A stretch of DNA of 6,223 nt, from assembly GCA_023151145.1 (NCBI GenBank), contig JAKLJM010000140.1:1-6223 (forward strand), read 5' to 3'. The first letter of the stretch is position 1; every line of letters starts with the position of its first letter. Below are positions 5,333 through 6,223 of this stretch, piece by piece. A program made the position numbers and the translations under genes. Below the pieces are notes generated by a model. The model worked only from the letters and a program-made list of their open reading frames with translations, was not told where the DNA came from and made no database searches. This DNA is from Bacteriovoracaceae bacterium. GTDB taxonomy: Bacteria > Bdellovibrionota > Bacteriovoracia > Bacteriovoracales > Bacteriovoracaceae.

Positions 5333-6223
5333 GTGAAAAAGACTTTTGTTTTTTCTTTTGCATTCATGCTAGTGATTCTAGCTTGTACGAAACCTGTAAT
5401 TTCAAAATTAAACAAACCAAATTTTAATTACAAATCTCAAACCTCTCAAGATGTCGCAGCATCAGTGGCAGGAGAAAATATTTCTGAAGCAGAACTTATT
5501 TCAGGAATTGAAACAGAGTTATTTGAAGCTGAAATGAAAGTTTTTGATTTAAAGTATTCACGTCTTCAAGCCATTTTATTAGAGAGATTTATGAATAAAG
5601 ATCCTAATAAAAAAGATTTGAGTAATGATGAGTATTTAGCAAAATTTATTGCTAAAAATGTGAAAGTTTCAGAATCAGAAATTGAAAAATTTATTAAAGA
5701 AAGACAAATTCCTAAAGAGCAAATAAATGCTGATATTAAGGAACGAATTAAGCAATTTATTGAAATGGAAAAGAAGAAAGTGGCAGTTGATAGTTGGTTA
5801 ACTAAACAAACTGAAAAAAATCCAGTTGAAATATATTTTGCTAAACCAAAACGTCCTACTTTTAATGTAACTGTTGGCGATGCTCCTTTTAAAGGAGCTG
5901 AAGATGCTAAAGTGACTATTGTAGAATTCTCTGATTTCCAATGTCCATTTTGTTCAAAAGGGGCAAACTTAGTTACAGAATTAGAAAAAAAATATGGAAA
6001 AAAAATAAAAATCGTATTTAAGAATTTCCCTTTACCGTTCCATGCTCAAGCTAAAATTGCAGCAGAAGCAGCACTTTGTGCCAAAGATCAAGAGGCAAAA
6101 GCATTTTGGAAATTACATGATGTAATGTTTTTAGATCAAAGCAAACTTGATCGTGACAATCTTGTTAAGTCCGCTAAAAAGATCGGTCTTGTGGAAAAAG
6201 CATTTGCTGAATGTTTGGATGGT
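5333..6223 (+). CDS. Lipoprotein with SurA-like N-terminal domain and DsbA/thioredoxin-like domain (partial, 3' end missing)
   Basis: The frame opens at GTG 5333 and is still open at the window end, giving 297 residues. Residues 1-17 are a lipoprotein signal peptide (MKK, hydrophobic core, ILA-C) with the lipidated Cys at 18. Thr follows the Cys, so the E. coli Asp+2 inner-membrane retention rule does not apply and outer-membrane anchoring facing the periplasm is plausible. Residues about 43-158 are Lys/Glu-rich helices starting VAGENISEAEL, resembling the N-terminal chaperone domain of SurA/PpiC proteins, without any rotamase domain in view. From about 178 a DsbA-like thioredoxin domain follows: VTIVEFSDFQCPFC with the CPFC redox pair at C204/C207, then FKNFPLPFHAQA and a helix ending AALCA (C249). 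The cis-proline loop lies beyond the window. The likely role is thiol-disulfide exchange or folding of envelope proteins; oxidase or isomerase cannot be told. It follows a terminator, so it probably has its own promoter, but I could not place one. Confidence 0.9.
   Translation, partial: MKKTFVFSFAFMLVILACTKPVISKLNKPNFNYKSQTSQDVAASVAGENISEAELISGIETELFEAEMKVFDLKYSRLQAILLERFMNKDPNKKDLSNDEYLAKFIAKNVKVSESEIEKFIKERQIPKEQINADIKERIKQFIEMEKKKVAVDSWLTKQTEKNPVEIYFAKPKRPTFNVTVGDAPFKGAEDAKVTIVEFSDFQCPFCSKGANLVTELEKKYGKKIKIVFKNFPLPFHAQAKIAAEAALCAKDQEAKAFWKLHDVMFLDQSKLDRDNLVKSAKKIGLVEKAFAECLDG

Overview
This AT-rich, gene-dense window has the look of a Gram-negative chromosome. It suggests a predatory or environmental member of the Bdellovibrionota/Bacteriovoracales type. 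The grounds are low GC, a chemotaxis methylesterase, and a diacylated lipoprotein that joins a SurA-like helical domain to a DsbA-like thioredoxin domain. That placement is inference from gene style, not from a marker gene. No insertion sequence, phage gene, CRISPR array or toxin-antitoxin pair is visible.

Layout. Bases 1-201 hold the 3' end of an unidentified plus-strand gene. It is followed 17 bases later by a 502-residue CheB (219-1727), which carries an extra N-terminal domain of about 130 residues ahead of the usual receiver and methylesterase domains. Tail to tail with cheB, only 7 bases away, is a minus-strand tRNA-Val(GAC) gene (1735-1809) with its CCA encoded and its own well-formed promoter (1830-1859). 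Divergent from the tRNA is a two-gene ABC exporter operon: 1902-3539 and 3511-5280, overlapping by 29 bases. The operon ends in a hairpin terminator (5263-5300) whose stem contains the last codons and the stop of the second gene. The last gene (GTG start at 5333, running off the window at 6223) is the lipoprotein thiol-disulfide protein.

How the genes work together. The two ABC proteins read as one heterodimeric exporter. The first has Asp in place of the catalytic Walker B Glu but a normal LSGGQ signature. The second has a normal Walker B Glu but an altered LSLGQ signature. In the head-to-tail NBD dimer both defects fall in the same composite ATP site, leaving one consensus site and one degenerate site. 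CheB would deamidate and demethylate chemoreceptors under CheA phosphorylation. The lipoprotein would act on protein thiols in the periplasm. There is no clear functional link between the chemotaxis, transport and redox genes. I do not see a clearly undescribed system; the best leads are the CheB N-terminal domain, the shortened NBD of the first ABC subunit and the compact overlapping architecture.
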